The notes under the pieces were generated by a model that did no database searches, was not told where the DNA came from, and saw nothing but the letters and a program-made list of their open reading frames with translations. Of a DNA stretch of 64,000 bases, positions 8,361 to 16,694 are shown piece after piece. The stretch is taken from NCBI GenBank assembly GCA_009993005.1, contig JAACUH010000060.1, positions 1-64,000 on the forward strand, given 5' to 3'. Each line of letters begins with the position of its first letter. Within the stretch, counting starts at the first letter, position 1. A program made the translations under genes and the position numbers. This stretch comes from Rhodobacterales bacterium. GTDB lineage: Bacteria; Pseudomonadota; Alphaproteobacteria; Rhodobacterales; Rhodobacteraceae.

Positions 8361-9097
8361 TCAACCCGCTCGCCGCCCTCACTTCGGCGCTCACACCGCA
8401 GACGCAGAGCCCGAAAAAGCTCACTTTCCAGCGCATCGACAGCGACGCGAAAACCTATGGCGAGGCGTTGTCGGTGATGTTCAACCCCACCGACCTCGCG
8501 TTTTCGCGTGCCGCGCAATACGCCGACCTCGCCATCCCCGGCCTGGCCCTGCCGGTGAGCCAGTTCGTGCGCGGCGACGCCGAGACGCTGAGCCTCGAGC
8601 TCACCTTTGACAGCACCGACGGGGGCATGGGCGAAAACGCCACAGGCGTGACCGCGATGGTCCACGCCTTTCACCAGTTCGTGCAGGTGGATGGTGACAA
8701 ACATGCGACGCCCTTGGTGCGCCTGTCCTGGGGCGCCGATTTTCCCGGCAACGCCTATGCCAATGCGGCAGAGCCCGCGGGCACATTCGACGCCCGCGTG
8801 ATGTCGGTGGCGCGCAAGTTCACGCTGTTCTCGCCCGCGGGCACGCCCCTGCGCGCGACCGTGTCGCTCAGTCTCAAGGAATATGTGCCGCTCGCGCAGC
8901 AGCTTGCAACGATCAACTACCGCTCGCCCGACCACACCCGCACCCATGTCGTGCAGATGGGCGAGACACTGCCGCTGATCGCGCATGACGCCTATGGCGA
9001 TGCGGGCCAATGGCGGGTGATCGCACAGGCCAACGGGATCGCGGATGCGCGCAGGCTCAAGGCGGGGGCGGTGCTGCAACTGCCCCCGACCCGGTGA
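8357..9097 (+). CDS. Afp7/Pvc7-like baseplate hub protein with LysM domain
   Basis: A 246-residue protein. Residues about 1-180 match the contractile injection system tube/hub N-terminal domain (KLTFQRIDSDAKTYGEALSVMFNPTDLAFSRAAQY; LSLELTFDSTDGGMG). The last 55 residues form a LysM motif (VVQMGETLPLIAHDAYGDAGQWRVIAQANGI). In Afp, PVC and T4 (gp53-like) this protein clamps baseplate parts around the spike; the LysM fold acts in protein packing there and does not necessarily bind peptidoglycan. Gene order (DUF5908, LysM, spike) is conserved with those systems. Confidence 0.87.
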   Translation: MINPLAALTSALTPQTQSPKKLTFQRIDSDAKTYGEALSVMFNPTDLAFSRAAQYADLAIPGLALPVSQFVRGDAETLSLELTFDSTDGGMGENATGVTAMVHAFHQFVQVDGDKHATPLVRLSWGADFPGNAYANAAEPAGTFDARVMSVARKFTLFSPAGTPLRATVSLSLKEYVPLAQQLATINYRSPDHTRTHVVQMGETLPLIAHDAYGDAGQWRVIAQANGIADARRLKAGAVLQLPPTR

Positions 9098-9102
9098 GCG
9101 CG

Positions 9103-10302
9103 ATGGGGGATTTCACCAAGATCGAGACGCTGGGCGCCTTTCATGTGCCGCAGTTCGACATCCGGATGGACGGCGCCGAGGCCGGCGCGCGGCTGAAATG
9201 GGACGTGCTCGAGGTGACGTATAGTGACGACATCGACGCGCTCGACCAGTTCGACTTCACCCTGGCGGACTGGGATCCGGCCCGGTTCGAGCCGGTCTAT
9301 TCCAGCCCCTGGGATGCATCCGGCGCGGTCAAATCCTACCCCACCGCGCTGGGCGACAGGGCGATCCCCGTGCTTACCCCCGGCACGCCGCTGTCGCTTT
9401 ACCTCAGCTATCAGGACCATGGCGCGGACCCCAGCCTGATGCTGCGCGGCAAGGTGGTGTCGCTGGGCACATCGTTTCCCGCCACCGGCGTGCCGGTCGC
9501 GCGGGTCAGCGTGCTCAACCCGCTCGCCGGGCTCGACAAGAAAAAGATCGAAGGCAATGCGACCGGCGGCGCGCTGGCGGTGATGGCCGAGATCGCCGGC
9601 CAATGCGACCTCGATTTCGACGACGCCGCCGTGCCCGCCGACCTGCGCGCGGCCGAGAGCGGCACCGATGCGCCCGTGACCGCGCTGAGCGAGCTCAATC
9701 CGCTCGCGCATATCCGCGCGCTGGCGCGTGGCTTGGGGCTGACCGTCCGGCTGGTGCAGGGCGAGGCGGGGCGCGATGTGCTCACGCTCGCGCCCGAAGA
9801 GCCCGTCGCCTATCACCTCACCTGGGGGCGCACGCTGCTGAGTTTCGCCCCCACGATCAGCACCAAGGGCCTTGTCCCCGCCGTCACCGTGCGTGCGCAG
9901 GACATCGCGGCGACATCGGCCGACAAGCAGAAATTCGAAGTCACGAAAAGCTGGGACGATCTGGGCGGTTTCGACCGCGACGCGCTGGGTGTGGGCCTCT
10001 TTGACCGCGCGCTGGCCGAAACAGAGGCCGACCCCGAGGTCATGACCAAACTCACCGCCGCGCAGCTCGCCAACCCCGAGCAGACCGCGCTCAACCGCCT
10101 GCGCGAGATCGCGGCGGCGTTCATCACCGCGAGCGGCCAGACCGTCGGCCTGCCCGCGCTGCGCGCCGGGGCGCGGCTGCGGATCGACGGGGTGGGGGCG
10201 ATATTCTCGGGTGTCTATGAGGTGACAAAGTCCACCCATGCCATCGGCGCCGGCGGCTATACCACCGGATTTCAGGCGCGAAAGGTGGTGGTCGATGCTT
10301 AG
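9103..10302 (+). CDS. Late control D / gp27-like spike hub (VgrG N-terminal half)
   Basis: A 399-residue protein resembling the gp27 or phage gpD part of VgrG spikes: DFDFTLADWDP-type opening, PVLTPGTPLSLYLSYQDHG, then GKVVSLGTSFPATGVPVARVSVLNPLAGLDKKK. It forms the trimeric hub joining tube to spike. In Afp8 and VgrG this half is fused to the gp5 half; here the gp5 half is a separate overlapping gene. ATG 9103 is taken as the start. GTG 9094, which overlaps the previous stop, would add three residues (M-S-A). Confidence 0.87.
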   Translation: MGDFTKIETLGAFHVPQFDIRMDGAEAGARLKWDVLEVTYSDDIDALDQFDFTLADWDPARFEPVYSSPWDASGAVKSYPTALGDRAIPVLTPGTPLSLYLSYQDHGADPSLMLRGKVVSLGTSFPATGVPVARVSVLNPLAGLDKKKIEGNATGGALAVMAEIAGQCDLDFDDAAVPADLRAAESGTDAPVTALSELNPLAHIRALARGLGLTVRLVQGEAGRDVLTLAPEEPVAYHLTWGRTLLSFAPTISTKGLVPAVTVRAQDIAATSADKQKFEVTKSWDDLGGFDRDALGVGLFDRALAETEADPEVMTKLTAAQLANPEQTALNRLREIAAAFITASGQTVGLPALRAGARLRIDGVGAIFSGVYEVTKSTHAIGAGGYTTGFQARKVVVDA

Positions 10303-10786
10303 GCTCGCGCGTGTCACCGATACGGAGGACTCCGACAAGCTGGGGCGCATCCGGGTGTCCTACCTCGGCCACGAGGACGCCGCCGAAAGCGACTGGGTGC
10401 ATGTGGTCACGCCGATGGCGGGCGACGAGGGGGGGATCTTCTTCATGCCCGAGGCGGGCGACATCGTGGTGGTCGGCGCGCTCGACGGCGACCTGAACCG
10501 GGGTGTGGTGCTGGGCGCGCTCTGGTCGGGGATGCAGAAACCCCCCGCCGACGCCGCGACCGAGCGGCGCATCGTCAGCCGCACCGGCCATGCGATCACC
10601 CTGTCGGATGGCGACGACGACGGCATCACGCTCGAGGACAGCCACGGCAACCGCATCGTGATGAACGCCGATGGCATCAGCATCACCACCGACAAGGACC
10701 TCACGATCAAGGTGGGCGGCGCCACCACTTTCGAAACCACGGGCGAGGCCACGATCAAGGGCTCGACCATCAACCTCAACCCCTGA
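10295..10786 (+). CDS. Baseplate protein V / gp5-like spike (VgrG C-terminal half)
   Basis: A 163-residue spike protein. Residues 1-80 form a gp5 OB-fold (LARVTDTEDSDKLGRIRVSYLGHED; WVHVVTPMAGDEGGIFFMPEAGDIVVVGALDGDLNRGVVLGALW). The rest (HAITLSDGDDDGITLEDSHGNR, ITIKVGG-like and TIKGSTINLNP repeats) looks like a short trimeric beta-helix. It overlaps the hub gene, consistent with a fixed 1:1 complex. No lysozyme domain is present, unlike T4 gp5. The PAAR-like tip gene lies two genes on. Confidence 0.9.
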   Translation: MLRLARVTDTEDSDKLGRIRVSYLGHEDAAESDWVHVVTPMAGDEGGIFFMPEAGDIVVVGALDGDLNRGVVLGALWSGMQKPPADAATERRIVSRTGHAITLSDGDDDGITLEDSHGNRIVMNADGISITTDKDLTIKVGGATTFETTGEATIKGSTINLNP

Positions 10787-10798
10787 AAGGCCAAGGAT

Positions 10799-11569
10799 AT
10801 GGAACTGACCCTGCCCAGGACGTCCGGATGGTCCGCGGCCCCGCTGCTGAGCGACGTCTGGGGGCAGGTGGGGGCGGTGGCCAAGTGCTGTTTCCTCTGG
10901 GACGGTGCCGGTGCGCGGCGTGACGCGGGCCAGCCCATCGTCGCGCAGGATCTGATGGCGGGACGCGTGATCGTGCGCGAGGCCGAGATGGCGCTGATGA
11001 AAACCCGCGCCGACTGGCACTTCCTTGGCTATGGCGGCGGGGTGAACCCGCTGGCCACGCAGGTGATCGCGGCGGCGATCACGGTGAACAATGTGGTGCG
11101 TGTCAGCTTTGGCGGCCTGCCGCCGGGTGCGCAGCCCGATGCCGCAAACCTCTTTGGGTTCGAGCCGCGCGGTGACCGGATCGCAGAGCTTGCCGTGCCG
11201 TTCAGCTATGCCACCCATGCCCCGCAGATCTTTCGCGCCACGCGGCGGTCGCAGGGCTATGCCAATACCGACGCCGCCCCCGGCCTGCCCGCCAACATGG
11301 CGATCCGCGTCACGCAGGCGACGGGCGCCGGGGCGCTCACGCTGCTCGACCAGACGCTCACCCTGCCCGCGCCGGTCCTGCGCCTGTGGGAATTCGAAGG
11401 CGGCGAGGACCGCGAAGCGTTCTGGTGCAGCCGCGCCGCCACCGCGATGACGCCGGACACGCTGATCCTGTCGGCCACGGGCGCGCAGGTGCTCTGGCGT
11501 GCGGCACTGCCGCTGGCGGCGCATCCGCTCGCCACGCTGCGCCGCCTGTCCATAGAGGAGGCCGCCTGA
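10799..11569 (+). CDS. Uncharacterised protein between spike and PAAR tip
   Basis: A 256-residue protein that I cannot place in a named family. Visible features are a conserved-looking opening GWSAAPLLSDVWGQVGAVAKCCF, a central glycine-rich beta stretch (HFLGYGGGVNPLATQV, VRVSFGGLPPGAQPDAANLFGFEPRGDR) and a C-terminal beta-rich half (LWEFEGGEDREAFWCSRAATAM). There is no signal peptide or membrane segment. It starts 12 bp after the spike gene and shares one base with the PAAR-like gene, so it is co-expressed with both. In T6SS, genes in this position often encode tip adaptors such as DUF2169 proteins; the motifs of that family are not evident here. An adaptor or tip chaperone is only an inference. 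Confidence 0.55.
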   Translation: MELTLPRTSGWSAAPLLSDVWGQVGAVAKCCFLWDGAGARRDAGQPIVAQDLMAGRVIVREAEMALMKTRADWHFLGYGGGVNPLATQVIAAAITVNNVVRVSFGGLPPGAQPDAANLFGFEPRGDRIAELAVPFSYATHAPQIFRATRRSQGYANTDAAPGLPANMAIRVTQATGAGALTLLDQTLTLPAPVLRLWEFEGGEDREAFWCSRAATAMTPDTLILSATGAQVLWRAALPLAAHPLATLRRLSIEEAA

Positions 11570-11964
11570 TGGGCCAGCCCATAGCCGTGACCGATGGCAC
11601 AGCCTTTGCCTTTCCCAACATCTGCCTGACCAATATCGGCACCGGCACCGTGCCGATCCCCTATCCGTCGATCGCGCAACTGTCCGATGCCGATAACGCG
11701 TCCGAGGATGTGCTGGCGGGCGGCAAGGGGATCATCCTCGCCGAGACGACCAAAGTCGCATCGACCAGCGGTGACGAGGCCGGGACCGACGGCGGCGTGA
11801 CCTCGGGCGGCAATGGCGGCGAATGCACGTTCCCGCAGGGGTCCGGCACGGTCAGGGTCAATGGCAAGGCGGTCGTGCGCATGGGGGATCCGACCCAGCA
11901 GAACGGCACCAACGCGATGGGCACCGTGCTTGCGGGCCTCGCCACTGTGCTGGTCGGAGGGTGA
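11569..11964 (+). CDS. PAAR-like (DUF4150) spike-tip protein
   Basis: A 131-residue protein with the PAAR-like pattern: FAFPNICLTNIGTGTVPIPYP, then GKGIILAETTKVASTSGDEAG and VRVNGKAVVRMGDPTQQNGTNAMG. PAAR-type proteins cap the gp5 spike as a sharp cone, often with a bound metal, and may carry effectors. No extra domain is fused, so this is a bare tip. ATG 11569 is chosen because the start sits on the stop of the preceding gene (TGATG), and longer forms have no homologous-looking N-terminus. It corresponds in position to Afp10. Confidence 0.85.
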   Translation: MGQPIAVTDGTAFAFPNICLTNIGTGTVPIPYPSIAQLSDADNASEDVLAGGKGIILAETTKVASTSGDEAGTDGGVTSGGNGGECTFPQGSGTVRVNGKAVVRMGDPTQQNGTNAMGTVLAGLATVLVGG

Positions 11965-11968
11965 CGCG

Positions 11969-12367
11969 ATGACCGGGATCATCGGCCAGGGCTGGAAGTT
12001 TCCGGTGCGGGTGAACGGGCGCGGCGGGCTCTCGTGGTCGGCGGGCGACGACAGCCTGCGCGAGGCGATCTGGCTCATCCTCGCCACGCCGCTGCGGTCG
12101 CGCATCATGCAGCCCGACTTTGGTTGCGGCGTGCATGATTACCTCTTTGCGCCGAACTCCGCCAATACCCGCGCGCAGATCGAAGGCGAGGTGAAACGCG
12201 CCCTGATCCGCTGGGAGCCGCGCGTCGATGTGCTGCGCGTGCGCGCCGCGACCGCGTCCGAGGACGCGGGCGCGCTGCTGATCGAGATCGAGACGCGGGT
12301 GCGCACCAACAACGCGGCCCTCAACCTCGTCTATCCGTTCTACCTCAGCGAAGGGATCGCCCGATGA
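11969..12367 (+). CDS. gp25-like baseplate wedge protein (Afp9/Pvc9)
   Basis: A 132-residue protein of the gpW/gp25 family: FPVRVNGRGGLSWSAGDDSLREAIWLILATPLRSRIMQPDFGCG, then YLFAPNSANTRAQIEGEVKRALIRWEPRVDVLRV and a closing IEIETRVRTNNAALNLVYPFYL. In T4 and Afp it sits at the base of the sheath and transmits the contraction signal. It is cytosolic and assembled into the baseplate. It overlaps the following gp47-like gene by four bases, a pairing conserved in tailed phages and injection systems. Confidence 0.93.
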   Translation: MTGIIGQGWKFPVRVNGRGGLSWSAGDDSLREAIWLILATPLRSRIMQPDFGCGVHDYLFAPNSANTRAQIEGEVKRALIRWEPRVDVLRVRAATASEDAGALLIEIETRVRTNNAALNLVYPFYLSEGIAR

Positions 12368-14793
12368 CCCTGCCTCTGCCCGACCTCGACACCCGCCGCC
12401 ACGCCGACCTCGTGGCCGAGGCGCTGCGCCGCGTGTCGCGCTATGCGCCCGAATGGACCAATCACAACGATGCCGACCCCGGCAAGACGCTGATCAGCGT
12501 CAACGCCTGGCTGACCGAGACGATCCTGCATCAGGTCAACCAGGTGCCCGAGCAGAATTATGTGGCCTTTCTCAACCTGTTGGGCCTCGCCCCCCAGCCC
12601 GCCCGCGCGGCGGTGGCCGAGCTGTCCTTCACGCTCAAGCCGCTGGCGCAGCCGGGTGACCCGCTGCGCGTCGATCTGCCGGCGGGCACGCGGGTGGCGG
12701 TCGATGACCCCGACCTGTCCGAAGAGGTGGTGTTCGAGACCGCCGCCTCTGCCGTGGCGCTCAACGGGGCCATCGGGCTGGCGCTGGTGCCCGACGCCAC
12801 GGGCGGCTGGACGCCGGTGACCGCCTTTGACAGCGACGCGGGCGCGGTGACCTGGCTGCACGCCTTTCATCCCTTCGGCGCGGCCGAGGCCCCGGGCGCG
12901 CAGTTCCTCGTCGGGCTGCTGCTGCGCCCGACACTGGGCAATACGCCCTACGAGGCCTATGGCGAGGATCGGCTGCCGTCGGGCCTTCTCGACCTCTACG
13001 CCGATATCACCGATGTGTTCGACACCGACCCGCAGGGCGCGGTGATCGCCGGGCCGCTGGTGCGCGGGGCAGGGCCGGTGGCCACCCCCGCGCCTGCCAT
13101 CCCGCCCCTGCGCTGGGAGGTGTTCACCGGCGAGGCCGGGACATTGGCGCTCGACGGGGCCGAGGGCTGGCGCGCGCTGGGCGTGGCGCTGGATGAGACC
13201 GCCGGGCTGACGCGGGCGGGGCACCTGACGCTCGACATCCCGGCGGGCGTGACGCCGGTGCGCCTTGGCGCGCTTTCGACCGCGGTCTGGGACAGCCTGC
13301 GCCTGACGCGCCCGCCGGTGGACCTCGACAGCCTGATCGCCGCACTGGAGGTGGCCGAGGATGCGCTGGGCGAACGCCTGCGCGCCGCGCTGTCCGAGGC
13401 CGACTGGGCGCGCATGGGCGTGCCCGTTGGTGCCTTCAACACGGTGCTGAGCGTCTGCACCAGCGCGGCCGAAGTCGCCGCGGCCCTGCCCGCCATCGAC
13501 GCGGTGACGCCGATCGACCCGTCGGCCATTCCGGCGGCAAGCTGGCCTGCGATCCTGCCCGATTTCGCCGGCCCTGCCGTGCCGCTGGCCGAGACCGAGG
13601 GCGGCGACATGACCTATCGGCGGCTCTACCTGCTGCGCGCGACGCTCACCGATCCTGCGCCCGAGGCGCGGATGCTGAACGCGCTGCGGCTCAACACGGC
13701 GCGCGCGCGCGCGGCCAGCACGCGCAAGGACGAACGGCTGGGGCGGTCGGACGGGCGGCCGGGGCAGGTGTTCACCCTGTCGCGCAGCCCGGTCTGGTTC
13801 GACCCGCTGACCCAGACCCCCGATCTGGAGCTTGATGTCGTCACCGACGACGTGGCCGAGACCTGGGCGCGGGTCGATGACTTTTTCGGTCAGCCCGCCA
13901 CGGCGCCGGTCTATCTGCTCGACCCCGGCAGCGGGACCGTGACCTTTGGCGATGGCCGGCCCCATGGGCGCGGCGGCGCGATCCCGCCGCCCGGCGCGGT
14001 GATCCTCGCGCGGCGCTACCGGCACGGCGGCGGGGCGATCGGCAATGTCGGCGCGGGCAGCATCAGCAAGATCAAGAGCAAGCCGCGCCATGTGGACAGC
14101 GTGACCAACCCGCGCGCGAGCAGCGGCGGCGCGGATGCCGAGACGCTCGAGACGGTCAAGGCCCGCGCGCCCGGCCGCCTGCGCGCCCGTGACAGGGCGA
14201 TGTCGGCGCAGGATTTTGCCGACCTCGCCCGGCAGACGCCGGGGGCCGCGATCCACAAGGCCTATGCGGTTGCCGCCTCCGAGCCCACCGGCGCGGGCTT
14301 TGCCCCCCGGCCCGGCGCGGTGAGTGTCGTCGTGCTGCCCGCGCGCGCGCATCCCACGCCGCAGGCGCTGCGCGATGACCTCGCCGCCGTGCAGCGCTGG
14401 CTCGACCCGCGCAGGCTCATCACGACCGAGCTTTTCGTGACCGGGCCGCTCTATTTCACCATCACCGGGATCACGGCGCAGTTGCGCCTGCAGGCCACCG
14501 CCGACTTCCAGACCGTCGCGCAGGCTGCGCAACAGGCGGTGACGGGCTGGCTCGACCCGATCCGGGGCGGGGCGGATGGCAGCGGCTGGCCCTTTGGCGC
14601 CGATATCTACCATGCCGACCTCTACGACCTGTTGCTGGCCGTGCCCGGTGTGCGGCGTGTCGCGCGGCTTGCCGTCGCGCATCAGGCGACGGGCGAGGAC
14701 GCGCCCGCCGATGTCGTCCCGATCCCCGAGGGGCACCTTCCCGCGCTGGCACCCGGCGCGCTCAATTTCGAGGTGGTCTATGACACCCCGTGA
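12364..14793 (+). CDS. Baseplate J / gp47-like protein (Afp11/Pvc11)
   Basis: An 809-residue putative baseplate assembly protein. The N-terminus shows the expected VSRYAPEWTNHNDADPGKTLISVNAWLTETILHQVNQVPEQNYVAFLNLLGL. Residues about 518-565 hold the J-family signature FGDGRPHGRGGAIPPPGAVILARRYRHGGGAIGNVGAGSI, followed by DAETLETVKARAPGRLRARDRAMSAQDFADLAR. Family members form the wedge arms of the baseplate with gp25- and Afp12-like partners, which flank it here. Its stop overlaps the next start by 14 bp. Length is in the normal range for injection-system members of the family. Confidence 0.92.
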   Translation: MTLPLPDLDTRRHADLVAEALRRVSRYAPEWTNHNDADPGKTLISVNAWLTETILHQVNQVPEQNYVAFLNLLGLAPQPARAAVAELSFTLKPLAQPGDPLRVDLPAGTRVAVDDPDLSEEVVFETAASAVALNGAIGLALVPDATGGWTPVTAFDSDAGAVTWLHAFHPFGAAEAPGAQFLVGLLLRPTLGNTPYEAYGEDRLPSGLLDLYADITDVFDTDPQGAVIAGPLVRGAGPVATPAPAIPPLRWEVFTGEAGTLALDGAEGWRALGVALDETAGLTRAGHLTLDIPAGVTPVRLGALSTAVWDSLRLTRPPVDLDSLIAALEVAEDALGERLRAALSEADWARMGVPVGAFNTVLSVCTSAAEVAAALPAIDAVTPIDPSAIPAASWPAILPDFAGPAVPLAETEGGDMTYRRLYLLRATLTDPAPEARMLNALRLNTARARAASTRKDERLGRSDGRPGQVFTLSRSPVWFDPLTQTPDLELDVVTDDVAETWARVDDFFGQPATAPVYLLDPGSGTVTFGDGRPHGRGGAIPPPGAVILARRYRHGGGAIGNVGAGSISKIKSKPRHVDSVTNPRASSGGADAETLETVKARAPGRLRARDRAMSAQDFADLARQTPGAAIHKAYAVAASEPTGAGFAPRPGAVSVVVLPARAHPTPQALRDDLAAVQRWLDPRRLITTELFVTGPLYFTITGITAQLRLQATADFQTVAQAAQQAVTGWLDPIRGGADGSGWPFGADIYHADLYDLLLAVPGVRRVARLAVAHQATGEDAPADVVPIPEGHLPALAPGALNFEVVYDTP

Positions 14794-16660
14794 CCCGGAC
14801 CCCAGGCTGCCGCGCCACCGGCTCGACGCGCGCATCGGCTGGCAGGAGGCGCAGGACGCCGCCCTCGCACCCGAAGGGCTTCTCGCGCAGGGTGACCGGC
14901 TGCATCTGGTCAGCGCCATGCGCGCTGCGGATGGCGCATGGGTCTTTGCGGCGCCGATCCCCGACACTGACCCCGCGGGCAGTTTCGGCGGCCGCACGCT
15001 GCCGCGCGGGCTCGTGATCTCGCTGCAGGGCGATGTCTATCTGGCGGACCCCGAGGGCGCGCGCATCCTCACCACCCGCGCCGCGCTGCCGCCGGTGGCC
15101 GAGGGGATGGTGCCGCTCTACACCCTGCCGGACGGGCCGCATCCGCTGCGGCTGACCCGCCCGGTGGCGCTGGCGCTGGTGCCGGAAGGCGCCGGGCCGG
15201 GGATGATGGCCGATGCCTTGGTGGTCGCAGACGGAGCGCGGCTGGTCTGGATCGACCGGCGGCAGGGGCGGCTGCGCCATGTCCTCGCGCTGCCCGCGCC
15301 GGCCATCGCGCTGGGCGTCGATGCGGCGGGGGGGCTGCGGGTCGCGGTCGAGGGGCCGGCGCTTCTGGCGGTGCGGCAAGGGCGGATCACCCGGCGCGAT
15401 GCGCTGGCGCGGCGGCCCGAGAACCTGCATGTGACGCCCTGTGGCACAGCGCTGCTCGCCGATCAGGCGGGGGTCTGGGCGCTGGATGCGCAGGGCGCGC
15501 CTGTGCCGCCTCCCAAAGGTCCGCTGACCCCGCCCGCGCTGGTGGTGCGCGATGGCGCGCTGGTCTGGCCGCAGGGTTGCGGGGCGCCGCTGCGCCTCGA
15601 TCACCTGCCCCTCGACCGGCTGGGCCGGCTGGCGGGCACGGCGCTGCCGCTTGTCACCCTGCCGCGCCGCCTGCCACGGCCCCGGCGCGGCACCTGGGTC
15701 GCGGGGCCGTTCGACGGCGCGGCGCGCGGCTTTGCCTGGCATCGCATCGCGCTCGACGCCACCATCCCCGACCAGTGCCGGCTGGTCATCAGCACCCATG
15801 TCACCGACTTTGACACCACGCAGGGCGGCAGGCCCGGCCCTGCCGACTGGGATGGCGCGATGGCCATCGGGCCGGGCGATCTGCCCGAGGCGCTGGTGCA
15901 GCGCAACCGTGGCCGCTACCTCTGGCTGCGGATCGAGGCCTTCGGCAATGGCACCGACAGCGCCGCGATCACCGGGATCGACATCTTTGGCCCGCGCGAA
16001 AGCCAGCTCATGGACCTGCCGCTGCCCTATCGGCAGGACGCAGAGACGGCGGATTTCCTCGACCGGTTCCTGAGCCTGCAGGACGCCATTTATGCCGAGG
16101 CGCTGGCGCTTTATGCCGGCGTGGGTGGCATCCTGCGGCCCGCCGCCACGCCCGAGGCCTATCTCGACTGGCTGGGCGGGTGGTTCGACTGGAGGTTCCT
16201 CGCCGGCTGGGACGCGGCGACGCGGCGCGCGATGATCGCGCAGTCGATGGCGTTTTTCGACCGGCGCGGGACCATCGCGGGGCTGGGCCAGATGCTGCGC
16301 TGGCATCTCGGCGCGGCCGGGCCCTATCCCGTGATCCTCGAGGATTACCGCCTTGCGCGCGCGGCGCAGCCGCTCTGGATCGGGGGCGAGGCCATCGCGC
16401 CGGGCAGCGGCGCCCATGCCTTTCGCGTGATCCTGCCTGCCGCCGCCGCACCCGATGCCGCTGCCCGCGCGCAGATCGAGACGATCATCGCCGCGCAAAA
16501 GCCTGCCCATACCGTTCACCAGACCCATTACATCACGCCCGCCCTGCGCCCCGGCGCGCAGGCGACACTGGGCGTGGACGCGATCCTGCCCGACAGCCGC
16601 CCGCAGCCTCTGGGCGCCGGGCGGCTGGGCGAAAGCCTTGCCACCCATTCCGCCTGCTGA
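14780..16660 (+). CDS. Afp12/Pvc12-like baseplate wedge protein
   Basis: A 626-residue phage-tail-protein-family product. Its C-terminal third (ETADFLDRFLSLQDAIYAEALALYAGVGGILRPAATPEAYLDWLGGWFD, then WDAATRRAMIAQSMAFFDRRGTIAGLGQMLRWHLG) is the recognisable tail protein I-like domain. The N-terminal two thirds look like a beta-propeller or repeated beta-strand region (VYLADPEGARILTTRAALPPV, LVWIDRRQGRLRHVLALPAPAIALGVDAAGGLRV). In Afp and PVC this protein completes the wedge next to the gp47-like subunit. The ATG at 14780 lies inside the end of the previous gene; the reading frame before it does not look like protein. Confidence 0.85.
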   Translation: MTPRDPDPRLPRHRLDARIGWQEAQDAALAPEGLLAQGDRLHLVSAMRAADGAWVFAAPIPDTDPAGSFGGRTLPRGLVISLQGDVYLADPEGARILTTRAALPPVAEGMVPLYTLPDGPHPLRLTRPVALALVPEGAGPGMMADALVVADGARLVWIDRRQGRLRHVLALPAPAIALGVDAAGGLRVAVEGPALLAVRQGRITRRDALARRPENLHVTPCGTALLADQAGVWALDAQGAPVPPPKGPLTPPALVVRDGALVWPQGCGAPLRLDHLPLDRLGRLAGTALPLVTLPRRLPRPRRGTWVAGPFDGAARGFAWHRIALDATIPDQCRLVISTHVTDFDTTQGGRPGPADWDGAMAIGPGDLPEALVQRNRGRYLWLRIEAFGNGTDSAAITGIDIFGPRESQLMDLPLPYRQDAETADFLDRFLSLQDAIYAEALALYAGVGGILRPAATPEAYLDWLGGWFDWRFLAGWDAATRRAMIAQSMAFFDRRGTIAGLGQMLRWHLGAAGPYPVILEDYRLARAAQPLWIGGEAIAPGSGAHAFRVILPAAAAPDAAARAQIETIIAAQKPAHTVHQTHYITPALRPGAQATLGVDAILPDSRPQPLGAGRLGESLATHSAC

Positions 16661-16694
16661 CCCTTTCAAGACGCCATTTTCAGGAGACCGCGAC

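Noticed and set aside
12340-14997. 885-codon open frame antisense to the gp47/J-like gene
   Set aside because: Rich in Arg, Gly and His with no family features; long antisense frames are expected opposite high-GC genes, and the plus-strand gene is clearly real.
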